Of a stretch of DNA of 64,000 nucleotides, positions 17,405 through 26,132 are shown in pieces; the stretch's first letter is position 1; every line of letters begins with the position of its first letter. Position numbers and translations under genes: made by a program. The notes below the pieces were generated by a model. The model was not told where the DNA came from, did no database searches, and saw only the letters and a list, made by a program, of their open reading frames with translations. The stretch is from Cyclobacteriaceae bacterium. GTDB lineage: Bacteria > Bacteroidota > Bacteroidia > Cytophagales > Cyclobacteriaceae. The stretch is from contig JABFRS010000001.1 of NCBI GenBank assembly GCA_013141055.1, forward strand, positions 124,001 to 188,000, in the 5' to 3' direction.

Positions 17405-18022
17405 CTATCGGTTTTCGGTTTTGATGTCAAGATTCTCCAGCGTATGCCACCGCTCGATAAGGAAACCATGCGGATTGTTATCGCTCCGTGTGACGTTGCG
17501 CAGATAGCCTTCCGTCACAAGGCTTCGCGTGACAATGGAAGTTGTACGGATCAGCTTTTCCCGGCCGTAGTAGCGGAAGTGGATCGGGTATTGATCGATG
17601 TCAAGATGGATGCTGTCCGCGGTGATCTCCTGGCTGATGTTACCCGAGATGATATTTGAATAGTAGCGGCTCTCCTTCAGGTTATCGTACTGGCGCTTGG
17701 CAGATGCGTCGGCGAGGTACAGCGCTTTGGTAATGTGTGCATCGATCACGCGGTCATCGGGGTCGAGCGTAAAAAAATAGTAATGGAACATCCGCACATG
17801 GTCCTTTGCCTCCACCGGAATATTATCCTTTCGCTCGGCCGACCATGCTTCCAGTGCTTTGCTGTTCGCGAGAATATAAATGCGTTCCTGTCCGGTGGAG
17901 ATCAGCTCAAAGCTTTTATAGATTGTATAGCTGCAGATCGCCACGCAAGCCACAATAAGACAAAGTGAAAACATTTTTATATGACTGAAGGCTGATTCGA
18001 TATTTCGGAGTTGCTGGAACAT
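17405..18022 (-). CDS. traK: Conjugative transposon protein TraK
   Basis: 205 residues, one N-terminal membrane segment (about 15-35) followed by a periplasmic domain. The start MFQQLRNIESAFSHIKMFSL and the stretch LSNSKALEAWSAERKDNIPVEAKDHVRMFHYYFFTL-like region are hallmarks of Bacteroidetes TraK (VirB8-like). It is 3 bp before the traL-position gene and 51 bp after traJ, as expected. Confidence 0.92.
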   Translation of the reverse strand: MFQQLRNIESAFSHIKMFSLCLIVACVAICSYTIYKSFELISTGQERIYILANSKALEAWSAERKDNIPVEAKDHVRMFHYYFFTLDPDDRVIDAHITKALYLADASAKRQYDNLKESRYYSNIISGNISQEITADSIHLDIDQYPIHFRYYGREKLIRTTSIVTRSLVTEGYLRNVTRSDNNPHGFLIERWHTLENLDIKTENR

Positions 18023-18073
18023 GATGTGTGTAATAGTATTGGTGAAGGGTATGATTAAGAGTTGTTTGTTATT

Positions 18074-19285
18074 TTATTTTCCCGATAGCTTGTCACCGAG
18101 GTACGAATTGTCGCTTCCACCCGAGCTGTAAATCCCCGTGCTGTACGACGATGAATTTTCTTTCGATGCCGCATACTCCGACGCCGCCCGGTATCCGGAG
18201 CTGGCCGCCGCACCGGCCACGGAGGTGGAAGCATTGATCGCTGTTGAAGCTCCCCCGATAAAGACGCTGGAGGTACGAGACATTAATAGATTGCCTCCGC
18301 TTGCATGCACGATATAGTTGGCCACGCTCGGCACCGTGAAGTATCCGACAATACCCATCACCAGAAAAATGAGATAGGCAGTATCGGTCGCACTGAAAAA
18401 CGTATCACCGTAGCGTGCCACCTGCTCGATATCCACGCGAAGCATGTTCTCCTGAATCTTACCGATGATGGCCCCGAAGATGTTTGCGACCGGCAACCAT
18501 AAGAATACATTGATGTAGCGTGCGATCCATACGGTGAGCGTCTGCTGCATGCCGTCGAACACGGCAAAGCCAAAGACCAATGGCCCGAGTATTGCCAGCA
18601 CGATGAGATAGAATGTCCGTATGGTGTTGATGCAAAGAGCCGCGGCTTCAAACAGGATGTGCAGGATTTCCGACATCCATTGCTTGACCGTATTGCGAAA
18701 ATTGTACGACGCCTTCGCCATCTGGAACTTGATGTCATTGCCCAGTCCATCCAGCGTTCCCTCCTCCATGCCTTCCGGGTGGGTATAGCGATACCATTTA
18801 TCCTGGTCGCCGCTTCCGTCCTCCCCGACATACATCTGCCATGCAGGAGTTTTTCGTACCGCCTCTTCCTTCAGCTTCAGTAAATACGCAATGGCATTGT
18901 TCGACCCGCTCACCATCGCCGCCGTTCCGGCCACCGTCGGCTGGAGTATCCCATTCATAAGTCCGATCACCGATGGAAAAAGTAATATGCAAAGGCCGAG
19001 GGCGAACGGGCGAAGCAACGGATAGAAATCAATCGGTTCAGCATTGGCAAGATGCCTCCACACTCTTGAAGAAATATACCACAGCGCTGCAAAGCCGGCC
19101 AGTCCCCTTCCAACAGCAATGAGTCTGCTGCACATCGGCATCATCTCATTGTATAGCTGATCGAGAATGCTCTGCAGGCTGTGGATCTCTCCTACATAGC
19201 TCTGTGCGGGCAAACGCACAGGCAAAAAACATGTAAGAAGAAATGACAGTAAAACGACAATCGATATTTTTTGAATCGGCTTCAT
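18074..19285 (-). CDS. traJ: Conjugative transposon protein TraJ
   Basis: About 403 residues from an ATG at 19285 (MKPIQKISIV), which gives a normal signal segment; a TTG at 19306 overlapping the upstream stop is possible. The protein is polytopic: hydrophobic segments at roughly 10-30, 85-110, 210-260, 300-330. The central FYLIVLAILGPLVFGFAVFDG and GYFTVPSVANYIVHASGG segments match Bacteroidetes TraJ (VirB6-like inner-membrane channel). The tail is Ser/Ala/Tyr-rich. Confidence 0.9.
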   Translation of the reverse strand: MKPIQKISIVVLLSFLLTCFLPVRLPAQSYVGEIHSLQSILDQLYNEMMPMCSRLIAVGRGLAGFAALWYISSRVWRHLANAEPIDFYPLLRPFALGLCILLFPSVIGLMNGILQPTVAGTAAMVSGSNNAIAYLLKLKEEAVRKTPAWQMYVGEDGSGDQDKWYRYTHPEGMEEGTLDGLGNDIKFQMAKASYNFRNTVKQWMSEILHILFEAAALCINTIRTFYLIVLAILGPLVFGFAVFDGMQQTLTVWIARYINVFLWLPVANIFGAIIGKIQENMLRVDIEQVARYGDTFFSATDTAYLIFLVMGIVGYFTVPSVANYIVHASGGNLLMSRTSSVFIGGASTAINASTSVAGAAASSGYRAASEYAASKENSSSYSTGIYSSGGSDNSYLGDKLSGK

Positions 19286-19302
19286 TCGATATAATGTTTT
19301 GG

Positions 19303-19935
19303 TCAATACACGCCGTACAGTTGCTGGATCGTGCGCGCATCATTGGCAGACCGTGCGCGCTGGATGGCCAGTAGCTGCGTGTTGTTATTAAAGCTTCTGA
19401 CAAAGCGAAGCTTGCTTTCCATTTCGTAGTACAGCGCATCGACAGCGCGCAGACGCTCGTCATCCGTCATACTTAACTTGGTGGAGGTGATCACCATGAG
19501 CAGGTCGTCGATGTTCCGAACACTTGCTGTAAAGAGATAGCTGTACACATTGCCCAGGTACTGAAGCTCCTGCGGCGTGAAATGCGGATCACGGCGAAAC
19601 CGGTCATACGCCCGCGAATATTCCTGGATCAGCATCTGCTGATAGCTGATGATGTAGGGAATGCGCTTGTAGTTTCTGATCGATGGGTTTACCAGCATCA
19701 GCCCGTCGATGAAGGCCTGCTGAAGCGAGTAGTTTCCCGTAACGATCTGGCTGATCGTATTGTAGCCGAACTCCAGCACCCTATAGGTATTGTACATTTC
19801 GTCCAGTGTCTGCTCCATGATGTAGAGCTTCTCATAATTGAGCATCAACTGCTCCGCTTCTTCCACCTGCGCGAATCCTTGTCGCCCTATGAAACCTATA
19901 ATAAATAGTAAAATGAAAATTGATCTCATATTCAT
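19303..19935 (-). CDS. TraI-like exported protein, paralogue 3
   Basis: Start placed at 19935 (MNMRSIFILLFIIGFIG), because the longer frame would run 157 bp into the gene before; this start leaves a 4-bp gap. About 210 residues with a signal peptide. The second half, FTPQELQYLGNVYSYLF, then LSMTDDERLRAVDALYYE, then FNNNTQLLAIQRAR and ending IQQLYGVY, aligns over its length with the two preceding genes. It probably descends from Bacteroidetes TraI-type exported T4SS proteins; a VirB5-like role is inferred. Confidence 0.8.
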   Translation of the reverse strand: MNMRSIFILLFIIGFIGRQGFAQVEEAEQLMLNYEKLYIMEQTLDEMYNTYRVLEFGYNTISQIVTGNYSLQQAFIDGLMLVNPSIRNYKRIPYIISYQQMLIQEYSRAYDRFRRDPHFTPQELQYLGNVYSYLFTASVRNIDDLLMVITSTKLSMTDDERLRAVDALYYEMESKLRFVRSFNNNTQLLAIQRARSANDARTIQQLYGVY

Positions 19936-19939
19936 GTAT

Positions 19940-20596
19940 TCAATAGGTTTCGTATTGCCTGCGAATGCGGTCTGCCTCATCGATATCACGCGCGCGGGCC
20001 CGGTCCAATAGCGTCGTAGACTGGCTGAAGGAATTGACAAAGTCCCGCTGATCGCGCATCTCTTCCAGCACCTCATTGGTCCGCGCCAGACGTTCATTGT
20101 CCGTCATTTCGCGATCACGTATCCGGAGTAGTTGAACAAGCTCCGACACGTTGGCATCCGTCATCACCAGCAGATTGCGGTGAACACGCTCCACATAGTG
20201 GACTTCATCAGCAGAAAACCGCGCGCTGTTATGCACCCGGTCATAGACCTTATTCATATCCCGTACGATCGCCCACTGGAAATGCAGCACCTCTATAAAA
20301 TCAATGATGCCGCTGACATTGGGATTGATGTTGCTCCGCGAGCCGAAGAAATCGCGATGCAGGTTAAGCTCCCCATTGATGATATTACTGTAGGCGTTTA
20401 AACCTTTTCCCACGACCTTCAGCCCATCGCTCACCGTTTCCAGGAAGGCCCACCGTTTGAAGATTTCCTCTTTGTGATATTCACCCTGCGTCCACTCCTG
20501 GTGAAACCACTCATCCCATGTCTGGCCGGCAGCGCCGGCAGGCATTATCAATGTGATCATTACGATCAGTGCCAGTGAAGTATAAATTCTTTTCAT
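19940..20596 (-). CDS. TraI-like exported protein, paralogue 2
   Basis: Start at 20596 (MKRIYTSLALIVM) gives a clean signal peptide ending near PAGAAGQ; an ATG 18 bp upstream is possible. About 218 residues. The repeat-family half reads FSADEVHYVERVHRNLL, then EMTDNERLARTNEVLEE, then FSQSTTLLDRARA and ends IRRQYETY. It shares this scheme with the flanking paralogues. Exported; expected at the T4SS. Confidence 0.8.
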   Translation of the reverse strand: MKRIYTSLALIVMITLIMPAGAAGQTWDEWFHQEWTQGEYHKEEIFKRWAFLETVSDGLKVVGKGLNAYSNIINGELNLHRDFFGSRSNINPNVSGIIDFIEVLHFQWAIVRDMNKVYDRVHNSARFSADEVHYVERVHRNLLVMTDANVSELVQLLRIRDREMTDNERLARTNEVLEEMRDQRDFVNSFSQSTTLLDRARARDIDEADRIRRQYETY

Positions 20597-20630
20597 TGTG
20601 CTAACGATTAACATTTAACCAATACCATTT

Positions 20631-21338
20631 TTACTCCGTCGGCAATCCATACAGCCTGCGGATCGTCTCCACCTCGTGCTTGTCCTTGGCACGGCTCATG
20701 CTGAGCTGCATGTTCTGGTTATGGAACTGCTTCATATCTCTATAGTTCTTCTCTACATTTTCCGCAGCCTTGTCAATCGCCTCCTTCCGTTTCGCATCTG
20801 ACATCTGAAGCCGGTAGGAGTTGATGACCAGGATGACCTGTTCAAGATTATAGATGCTGTCGTTGAGAATACCGGAATACACGCGGTACATGTAGTCAAT
20901 TTCTGTTGATGAGAAATGATCGTCGCTGCTCACAAGCCGCCATGTCTGTGAATAGAGCTGAACGATCTGCTGCTGACGGTTAACGATGGTAGCTATCCGG
21001 TGATAGGCTGCCAGTGTCGTGCGGATCTTCCAGAGGTCGTCATAATATTTTTGATAGAGTTGTCGCTGCCGGTCCGTCCACTCGGCGATCTCGTTAAGCT
21101 TGAACTGCGAGAGCTTGTTCTCGATAACCTTGGCAGCATTCTGCAGCCACAGTGTTTCGTTCTGAAGCCGCTGCACCATCAGGTTCACAGCCTTGATCAC
21201 CCAGATGATTCCCTGCCGGATAATCTCGGCAATGAGGATCGCTCCTTTTGCTTCAGGCTTGGGTGCCGCTGTCAGCAGGAAGCCCGTCAACAGGGTTAGT
21301 ACAATTGATTTTCTGATCCACTTCATAGCTGAATGCAT
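20631..21338 (-). CDS. TraI-like exported protein, paralogue 1
   Basis: 235 residues, signal peptide MHSAMKWIRKSIVLTLLTGFLLTAAP (a second ATG 12 bp in is equally good). The middle is helical and coiled-coil prone (NETLWLQNAAKVIENKLSQF). The shared C-terminal scheme is FSSTEIDYMYRVYSGIL, LQMSDAKRKEAIDKAAEN, FHNQNMQLSMSRAK and IRRLYGLP. It is the longest and first of the tandem three, 17 bp after traG, the position TraI takes in CTnDOT-type operons. Confidence 0.8.
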   Translation of the reverse strand: MHSAMKWIRKSIVLTLLTGFLLTAAPKPEAKGAILIAEIIRQGIIWVIKAVNLMVQRLQNETLWLQNAAKVIENKLSQFKLNEIAEWTDRQRQLYQKYYDDLWKIRTTLAAYHRIATIVNRQQQIVQLYSQTWRLVSSDDHFSSTEIDYMYRVYSGILNDSIYNLEQVILVINSYRLQMSDAKRKEAIDKAAENVEKNYRDMKQFHNQNMQLSMSRAKDKHEVETIRRLYGLPTE

Positions 21339-21355
21339 TTAGCGTTCTTCGATTG

Positions 21356-23848
21356 TCACTTTCCGTTTCGCATGTCACTGGCGAGCTCGGCGATTCCCTT
21401 GCGGATATCACCGTTCCACCGTTTTGCGTATGCCTGCACTTTCATCTTCTCCGATTCCTCTGTCGTATAGGCCAGGTACTCCTCCAGCGATACTTCTGTC
21501 GCATAGACTTTTGACAGCATCCCGCCGAGGCTGATAAAAACTTCTTTGTATTTTCGTTTTGGGTCGTTGCTCTTATTGATGGAGAGCACCAGCGCCTTCT
21601 CTTTTTCTGTCAATCCAAGCAGCTGCTGGATCAGGTCGAACTTATTCTGGTACTTGCTTTGATCCAGCAGGATCTTGCAGTCGGAGTTGTTGATGATCGC
21701 CTGCTTGACAATAGGCGAAGAGATAATGTCCTCTACCTCCTGCGTCACCACGATGGCCTCGCCATAGAACTTGCGCACCGTCTTGAAGAGGTACTTGATG
21801 TACTCGGCCATGCCTTCCTTTGCAATCGCCTTCCATGCCTCTTCGATCAAAATCATCTTACGGATGCCTTTGAGCTTTCGCATCTTGGAGATGAACACCT
21901 CCATGATGATGATCGTCACGACCGGAAAAAGGATCGGGTGATCCTTGATGTTGTCGAGCTCGAATACAATAAACCGTTCGCGCAGCAGGTCAAGATTTTC
22001 CGTCGCGTTCAGCAAGTAGTCGAACTCCCCTCCTTTGTAATACGGGCGAAGCACGTAGAGGAAATTCTCCACATCGAAATCCTTTTCCTTTACCTTGTCT
22101 TCGATCAGTATCCTGACAAACTCATCCCGCAGAAATTCATAGAAGGTGTCAAAGCAGGGAAACAGGTTTTTATTTTCCTCCAGGCGTTTGTAGTACAGTT
22201 GAAGGGCAATGGACAAGGCTACATACTCGCTTCGGTTAAAGGTCTCATCGTCTTTCTTCCATAGCGCCAGCAACAGTGTCTTGATGCTTTCTTTCTTTTC
22301 AGTGTCCAGCACATCACCTTCGCTGATATAGAATGGATTGAACCGAATCGGATTCTTTTCATCGTAGGTGAAATAATAGCCGTTCACCAGATCGCACAGT
22401 CCTTTATAGGAATGCCCGACATCCACCAGCACGATGTGTGTCCCTTGCTCATAATACGTACGAACCATGTGGTTCGTGAAAAATGATTTGCCGCTTCCCG
22501 AAGGTCCCAGAATGAATTTGTTGCGATTGGTACAGATGCCTTTTTTCACCGGCTCATCTGAAATATCCACATGGATGGGTCTTCCGGTCAGACGGTCTCC
22601 CATCCGGAGTCCAACCGGACTGATCGAGGATTGATAATTCGTTTCAAGGTTTAAAAAGCACGTGGCTTGCTCGGCGAACGTGTCGAAGGTATCGTTCATC
22701 GGGAAGTCACCTTCATTCCCTGGAAGTCCAGCCCAGAAGATCTGTGGTGCTCCATCGGTCTCCTGCCGCGCGGTAGAATCCATCTGGGCAAGAGCCGAGG
22801 AGACTTGGGTCTTGAGCTCTTTGAGCTCTGCTTTATTATCCGTCCACAGCAGTACATTGAAATGCGCTTTCACCGGTTGCCGCTGAGAAGAGATCAGCTC
22901 ATTCAGGAAATCGTTCGTCGCATCCCGGCTGATCGCATTCTCACGGGAATAGGTTGATAATGACTGAAGGCGCAGCCGCTTGCTTTCCAGCAGCTTGATT
23001 GTCTTATGCGTATCCTCTATGAAAATGTACTGATTGAAAATGTGATTGCACGACAGCAGCTGACCAATGGGCGAAGCGAACCCGATACTGAACTTTGTTT
23101 TATCCGTGGAATACTTGTCGTAATTGATGCGCGACCCGCACAGCGACGGAAGATCTTCTACATCAGAAAGAGAATACAACTGGCAATGCTGATCACCAAT
23201 GGTAAGACCTTCGCTGAAATGAATATCACGGATCACCGGTGACTCATCCCTGGAAAGCAGAAAGCAATACCGCTCAAGCAAGCCGGCCTTTCTTTTATCG
23301 CCGGCAAGCTCTTCGCTCCTGATCCTTCTGAGTTTTATGAACCCGCTGTCGGAAAGGATCCTTTCAAACTGACCTGCCCCATCGAATAGCTCCTGCATCC
23401 GTTGTGCATTGAGCGTTTCTTCCGGAACAATGGTTGGACGAATGAGCGAAGAGAAAACCGAGCTGGAAGGTTTTCGGCTTGCCGGCTTCCGTGTGATGAA
23501 CACATAGCAGGCATGATCCAGATATGGCCGCTCATTGAAGAATCTTTCACTCGCACGTGAAAGAAATGATTCGTTTGGCTGCTCGTTTTCTGACCCGCCA
23601 CCAAAATTCGCTTCCTGTCTCTTTGACACAAACCAGTCCTGCTTGTGGAATATCGAATGACTTGGTAAAACTTTGATCGCCTTCACCAGCACCTGGTGAA
23701 ATGCTTCGTACTCCTGATCGGACAGCGTGAATATCTCCGGTAGGGTCATCTCAAAGGCGAGCGTGACATCTCCTGTCTTGGACAAGATGCAGTCGTTCTC
23801 CACCTTATAGATCGGAAATACCTTGGCAAGGTTAACAGCGGCGTTCAT
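21356..23848 (-). CDS. traG: Conjugation system ATPase TraG (VirB4-like)
   Basis: 830 residues. Walker A GPSGSGKS at 448-455 and Walker B MILIEEAW near 662-669; the N-terminal TraG/VirB4 domain opens with KVFPIYKVENDCILSKTGDVTLAFE. The VTQEVEDIISSPIVKQAIINNSD segment is typical of VirB4 ATPases of Bacteroidota elements. It powers assembly and substrate handling of the T4SS at the inner membrane. Its ATG overlaps the traF stop by 1 base (ATGA), so translation is coupled. Confidence 0.95.
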   Translation of the reverse strand: MNAAVNLAKVFPIYKVENDCILSKTGDVTLAFEMTLPEIFTLSDQEYEAFHQVLVKAIKVLPSHSIFHKQDWFVSKRQEANFGGGSENEQPNESFLSRASERFFNERPYLDHACYVFITRKPASRKPSSSVFSSLIRPTIVPEETLNAQRMQELFDGAGQFERILSDSGFIKLRRIRSEELAGDKRKAGLLERYCFLLSRDESPVIRDIHFSEGLTIGDQHCQLYSLSDVEDLPSLCGSRINYDKYSTDKTKFSIGFASPIGQLLSCNHIFNQYIFIEDTHKTIKLLESKRLRLQSLSTYSRENAISRDATNDFLNELISSQRQPVKAHFNVLLWTDNKAELKELKTQVSSALAQMDSTARQETDGAPQIFWAGLPGNEGDFPMNDTFDTFAEQATCFLNLETNYQSSISPVGLRMGDRLTGRPIHVDISDEPVKKGICTNRNKFILGPSGSGKSFFTNHMVRTYYEQGTHIVLVDVGHSYKGLCDLVNGYYFTYDEKNPIRFNPFYISEGDVLDTEKKESIKTLLLALWKKDDETFNRSEYVALSIALQLYYKRLEENKNLFPCFDTFYEFLRDEFVRILIEDKVKEKDFDVENFLYVLRPYYKGGEFDYLLNATENLDLLRERFIVFELDNIKDHPILFPVVTIIIMEVFISKMRKLKGIRKMILIEEAWKAIAKEGMAEYIKYLFKTVRKFYGEAIVVTQEVEDIISSPIVKQAIINNSDCKILLDQSKYQNKFDLIQQLLGLTEKEKALVLSINKSNDPKRKYKEVFISLGGMLSKVYATEVSLEEYLAYTTEESEKMKVQAYAKRWNGDIRKGIAELASDMRNGK

Positions 23849-24174
23849 CAGGAAGAAAGTTTGGTAAGAGAGGTAAAGACCTTGCGGGAATTTCCGACAA
23901 GGGTTGAAGGAAGATTTCGTCGTGCTAGTTTCTTAAGCAATCCATACTGGCCGTAGGTGTCGCTCATCTGGTACACAATCATGAACAGCGCCGTGCCTAA
24001 TACTGTCACCAGTCCCAGGCAGATGAACATGTTCACCCCGACGATGTAAAGGATCGCAAACAGGATGAGCAGCACAACGAGACCCGCACCGAGGTAAGCA
24101 ATGTATTGCGCCTTAAGTCCCTTGAACTCGATAGGCTTGTTGATTCCTTTGTTGATTTTGTAAACACTACTCAT
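23848..24174 (-). CDS. traF: Conjugative transposon protein TraF (DUF4133)
   Basis: Start at 24174 (MSSVYKINKGINKPIEFKG), which fits the family's usual beginning; the longer frame would overlap the gene before. 108 residues with two membrane segments (about 25-65: YIAYLGAGLVVLLILFAIL and CLGLVTVLGTALFMIVY). This is the DUF4133/TraF family, the VirB3-like partner of TraG, and it overlaps traG by 1 base. Confidence 0.92.
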   Translation of the reverse strand: MSSVYKINKGINKPIEFKGLKAQYIAYLGAGLVVLLILFAILYIVGVNMFICLGLVTVLGTALFMIVYQMSDTYGQYGLLKKLARRNLPSTLVGNSRKVFTSLTKLSS

Positions 24175-24176
24175 GC

Positions 24177-24632
24177 TTATCGTGATTTGCGGTTGCCGTT
24201 GAATGATTTTATCCAATCGGTGGCACGGGAGAACACCGTTTCATTCTTCTTGCTTTCAATGTATTTTTCTCTTGAAGTCTTATGCGTCTGCCTGAAGTCA
24301 CTGATCATATCAGGAAAGACGACATAGTTCAGAGCCAGCGAATCCACAACATGGGCAGGGATTCCGAGACGTTCCATTTTCGTCGTGGCGACATCCAAAT
24401 CTTTCTCCGCGGCACGCTGCGAGAGCTGCTGATTGGTCACGGCTTTAGCAAAGACCGCATCATCGAACCACTCTCCTTTCGTTTCGAAGAACGCCCGCTC
24501 AACAGGCAGCGCTGATATGACCGCCAGGGAATCCCGCGCCAGCAGGTAGTGATACACTGCATCCACCTTTGGCGGATGAAAATATACCTGGAGTACAAAA
24601 TCCAGGAGCGCATTACTTGGTTCTTCCTTCAT
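24177..24632 (-). CDS. Conjugative-element hypothetical protein
   Basis: Start at 24632 (MKEEPSNALLDF) chosen because it follows the previous stop by 1 bp; the longer frame overlaps that gene by 131 bp. 151 residues, soluble, mainly helical, with a basic C-terminus (SFNGNRKSR). No domain recognised. It lies between two tra genes, so a cytoplasmic accessory function is likely. Confidence 0.7.
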   Translation of the reverse strand: MKEEPSNALLDFVLQVYFHPPKVDAVYHYLLARDSLAVISALPVERAFFETKGEWFDDAVFAKAVTNQQLSQRAAEKDLDVATTKMERLGIPAHVVDSLALNYVVFPDMISDFRQTHKTSREKYIESKKNETVFSRATDWIKSFNGNRKSR

Positions 24633-24633
24633 C

Positions 24634-25032
24634 TTATCGCTTCGTTTTCTTTGTGAGTTCTTTCGCCGCAGCTTTGGATACAGGTACTTGTAATTCCTTG
24701 AAAATGGTAATTCGATCCGTGCGCGAAAGGAAATCCATGGCTCCATGGCGCTGGATAAACTCATGCAGTCCTACCCTATCGAGATTGATGAACGAAGGCA
24801 ACCGCACCTTCTTCACTTCCTTCTGCTCCATGAATTCTTTCCAGGTTCCTTTGAATCCGTTATTGGTGCGCGTATCAAACATGAGCATTGTGTGATCCCC
24901 GTTGTCAATGAGGTGATCAAAGGATATCCGGTTGTCGGGCTTGTCCACCTGACGGAATTCAAACTCATTTAAATGGACTCGAAAGACTACTCCAAGAATT
25001 GGAATGATGGGAAGCTCAGATTCTTTTCTCAT
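24634..25032 (-). CDS. Conjugative-element hypothetical protein
   Basis: 132 residues, soluble, starting MRKESELPIIPILGVVFRVHLNEFEFRQ. It has a mixed alpha/beta pattern and a Lys-rich end (AAKELTKKTKR). I do not recognise the family; similar small genes between traE and traF occur in Bacteroidota elements. It is 27 bp after traE and 1 bp before the next gene. Confidence 0.7.
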   Translation of the reverse strand: MRKESELPIIPILGVVFRVHLNEFEFRQVDKPDNRISFDHLIDNGDHTMLMFDTRTNNGFKGTWKEFMEQKEVKKVRLPSFINLDRVGLHEFIQRHGAMDFLSRTDRITIFKELQVPVSKAAAKELTKKTKR

Positions 25033-25059
25033 AACTAGAACAAATACCAGATGAAGGAA

Positions 25060-25401
25060 TCAGACGCCAAAAAAGGAACGCAGCACGGTTGCTGTGATCA
25101 CCAGGAACACACAGCTTCCAAACCAGGAGGCAGCCACCTTTCCGGTATCCTGATCACCGCTGTTCCATTTCTGATACACTTTCACCGCGCCGATTAAACC
25201 GATGATCGCACCGATCGCATAGGTAAGGTTGACACCAGTTGCAAAGAAGCTTCGTACCCGCATCGTTGCTTCATTGATACCCGCGTTACCGTCCTGCGCA
25301 TAGAGATTATAAAACATCGTAAGCCCATAGACGGCAAGCGACAATCCGAAGGCTTTTCCTTTGCATTGGCAAATTCGAATGAGTTGTTGTAGTTTTTTCA
25401 T
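25060..25401 (-). CDS. traE: Conjugative transposon protein TraE (DUF4134)
   Basis: Start at 25401 (MKKLQQLIRICQCKGK), which avoids overlap with the upstream gene. 113 residues: an N-terminal hydrophobic signal, the NAGINEATMRVRSFFATGVNL segment, and two membrane helices (IGAIIGLIGAVKVYQKW and SCVFLVITATVLRSFFGV). This is the DUF4134/TraE family, pilin-like (VirB2 counterpart). 29 bp after the previous gene. Confidence 0.92.
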   Translation of the reverse strand: MKKLQQLIRICQCKGKAFGLSLAVYGLTMFYNLYAQDGNAGINEATMRVRSFFATGVNLTYAIGAIIGLIGAVKVYQKWNSGDQDTGKVAASWFGSCVFLVITATVLRSFFGV

Positions 25402-25430
25402 ATGATCGTTGTTATTGGTTTCGGAAAGGA

Positions 25431-25925
25431 TTATGAATTGGACTTCGGCCACCAGGTATCTACCTCTGCCCGTTCGATCACATAGCCTGCTTTATCAGTA
25501 AGGGTGTCGGCGATGAAAAGGGAGATCGTGGGACGATAGTGCGTGTCGACCAGAATGGAATAGCGCGAAAGCAGTTCGCGGAACTTTGGTGAAATAGCAT
25601 CACGCTGAAGCGATTCGGATTTGATGATGACAGACTTTACTTCTTCTACCAGGTCAGCCACGGTGCCCATAAGGACATTTTCGGTCGCCTCGTCTGTGTC
25701 TGGATTGCTTTCTTCTTGAGTTGGGGACTGTGATACGGTCTTGCCAATGAGATTACCTGGGTCAGCCGATGGTTTTTTAATTATGTCCTTCCGCTGTAAG
25801 GATTCTCCTTTTAACAGCGCTTTGATTTCGGAACTATAGAAATAGATCGCACCAAAGAAGTAATAGGCGACGATCAGTCCGCCGATGACGGTAAAAAATT
25901 GATACCAGGAAATAGATTGAAGCAT
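25431..25925 (-). CDS. First gene of the tra operon, single-pass membrane protein
   Basis: 164 residues with an N-terminal membrane segment (FFTVIGGLIVAYYFFGAIYFY, about 10-30), a polar Ser/Thr/Glu/Asp linker and a C-terminal helical domain ending WWPKSNS. Similar proteins precede traE in Bacteroidota conjugation loci; I know no function. It heads the operon, and a perfect 8-bp inverted repeat stands directly before its start codon. Confidence 0.72.
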   Translation of the reverse strand: MLQSISWYQFFTVIGGLIVAYYFFGAIYFYSSEIKALLKGESLQRKDIIKKPSADPGNLIGKTVSQSPTQEESNPDTDEATENVLMGTVADLVEEVKSVIIKSESLQRDAISPKFRELLSRYSILVDTHYRPTISLFIADTLTDKAGYVIERAEVDTWWPKSNS

Positions 25926-25926
25926 G

Positions 25927-25950
25927 GCTTTCGTGTTTGATTACGAAAGC
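25927..25950 (-). promoter_or_regulatory. Inverted repeat at the start of the tra operon
   Basis: GCTTTCGT (25927-25934) and ACGAAAGC (25943-25950) are perfect 8-bp arms separated by 8 nt. The repeat ends 1 bp before the first ATG of the tra operon (25925), where ribosome binding would occur. It may be an operator or an RNA hairpin that limits translation of the operon's first gene. Confidence 0.5.
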
Positions 25951-26132
25951 AAAAGTCATCGTAGGAAAAAATCGGATTTCACAACATTGTAGTAAGATTT
26001 GAAAAACAAATTTCCTTCATAGGCCTACCTTAAACGTGATTTGACCTCAAGGTTTTATATACTGATTTTTCTATATTTAAGTTAACATTTTCATTGGCGT
26101 GCCACCAATGGATTATCCCTAGTCTACTATAA

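Noticed and set aside
21659..22264. 201-codon plus-strand frame opposite traG
   Set aside because: Shadow of the ATPase gene; no start region or domain.
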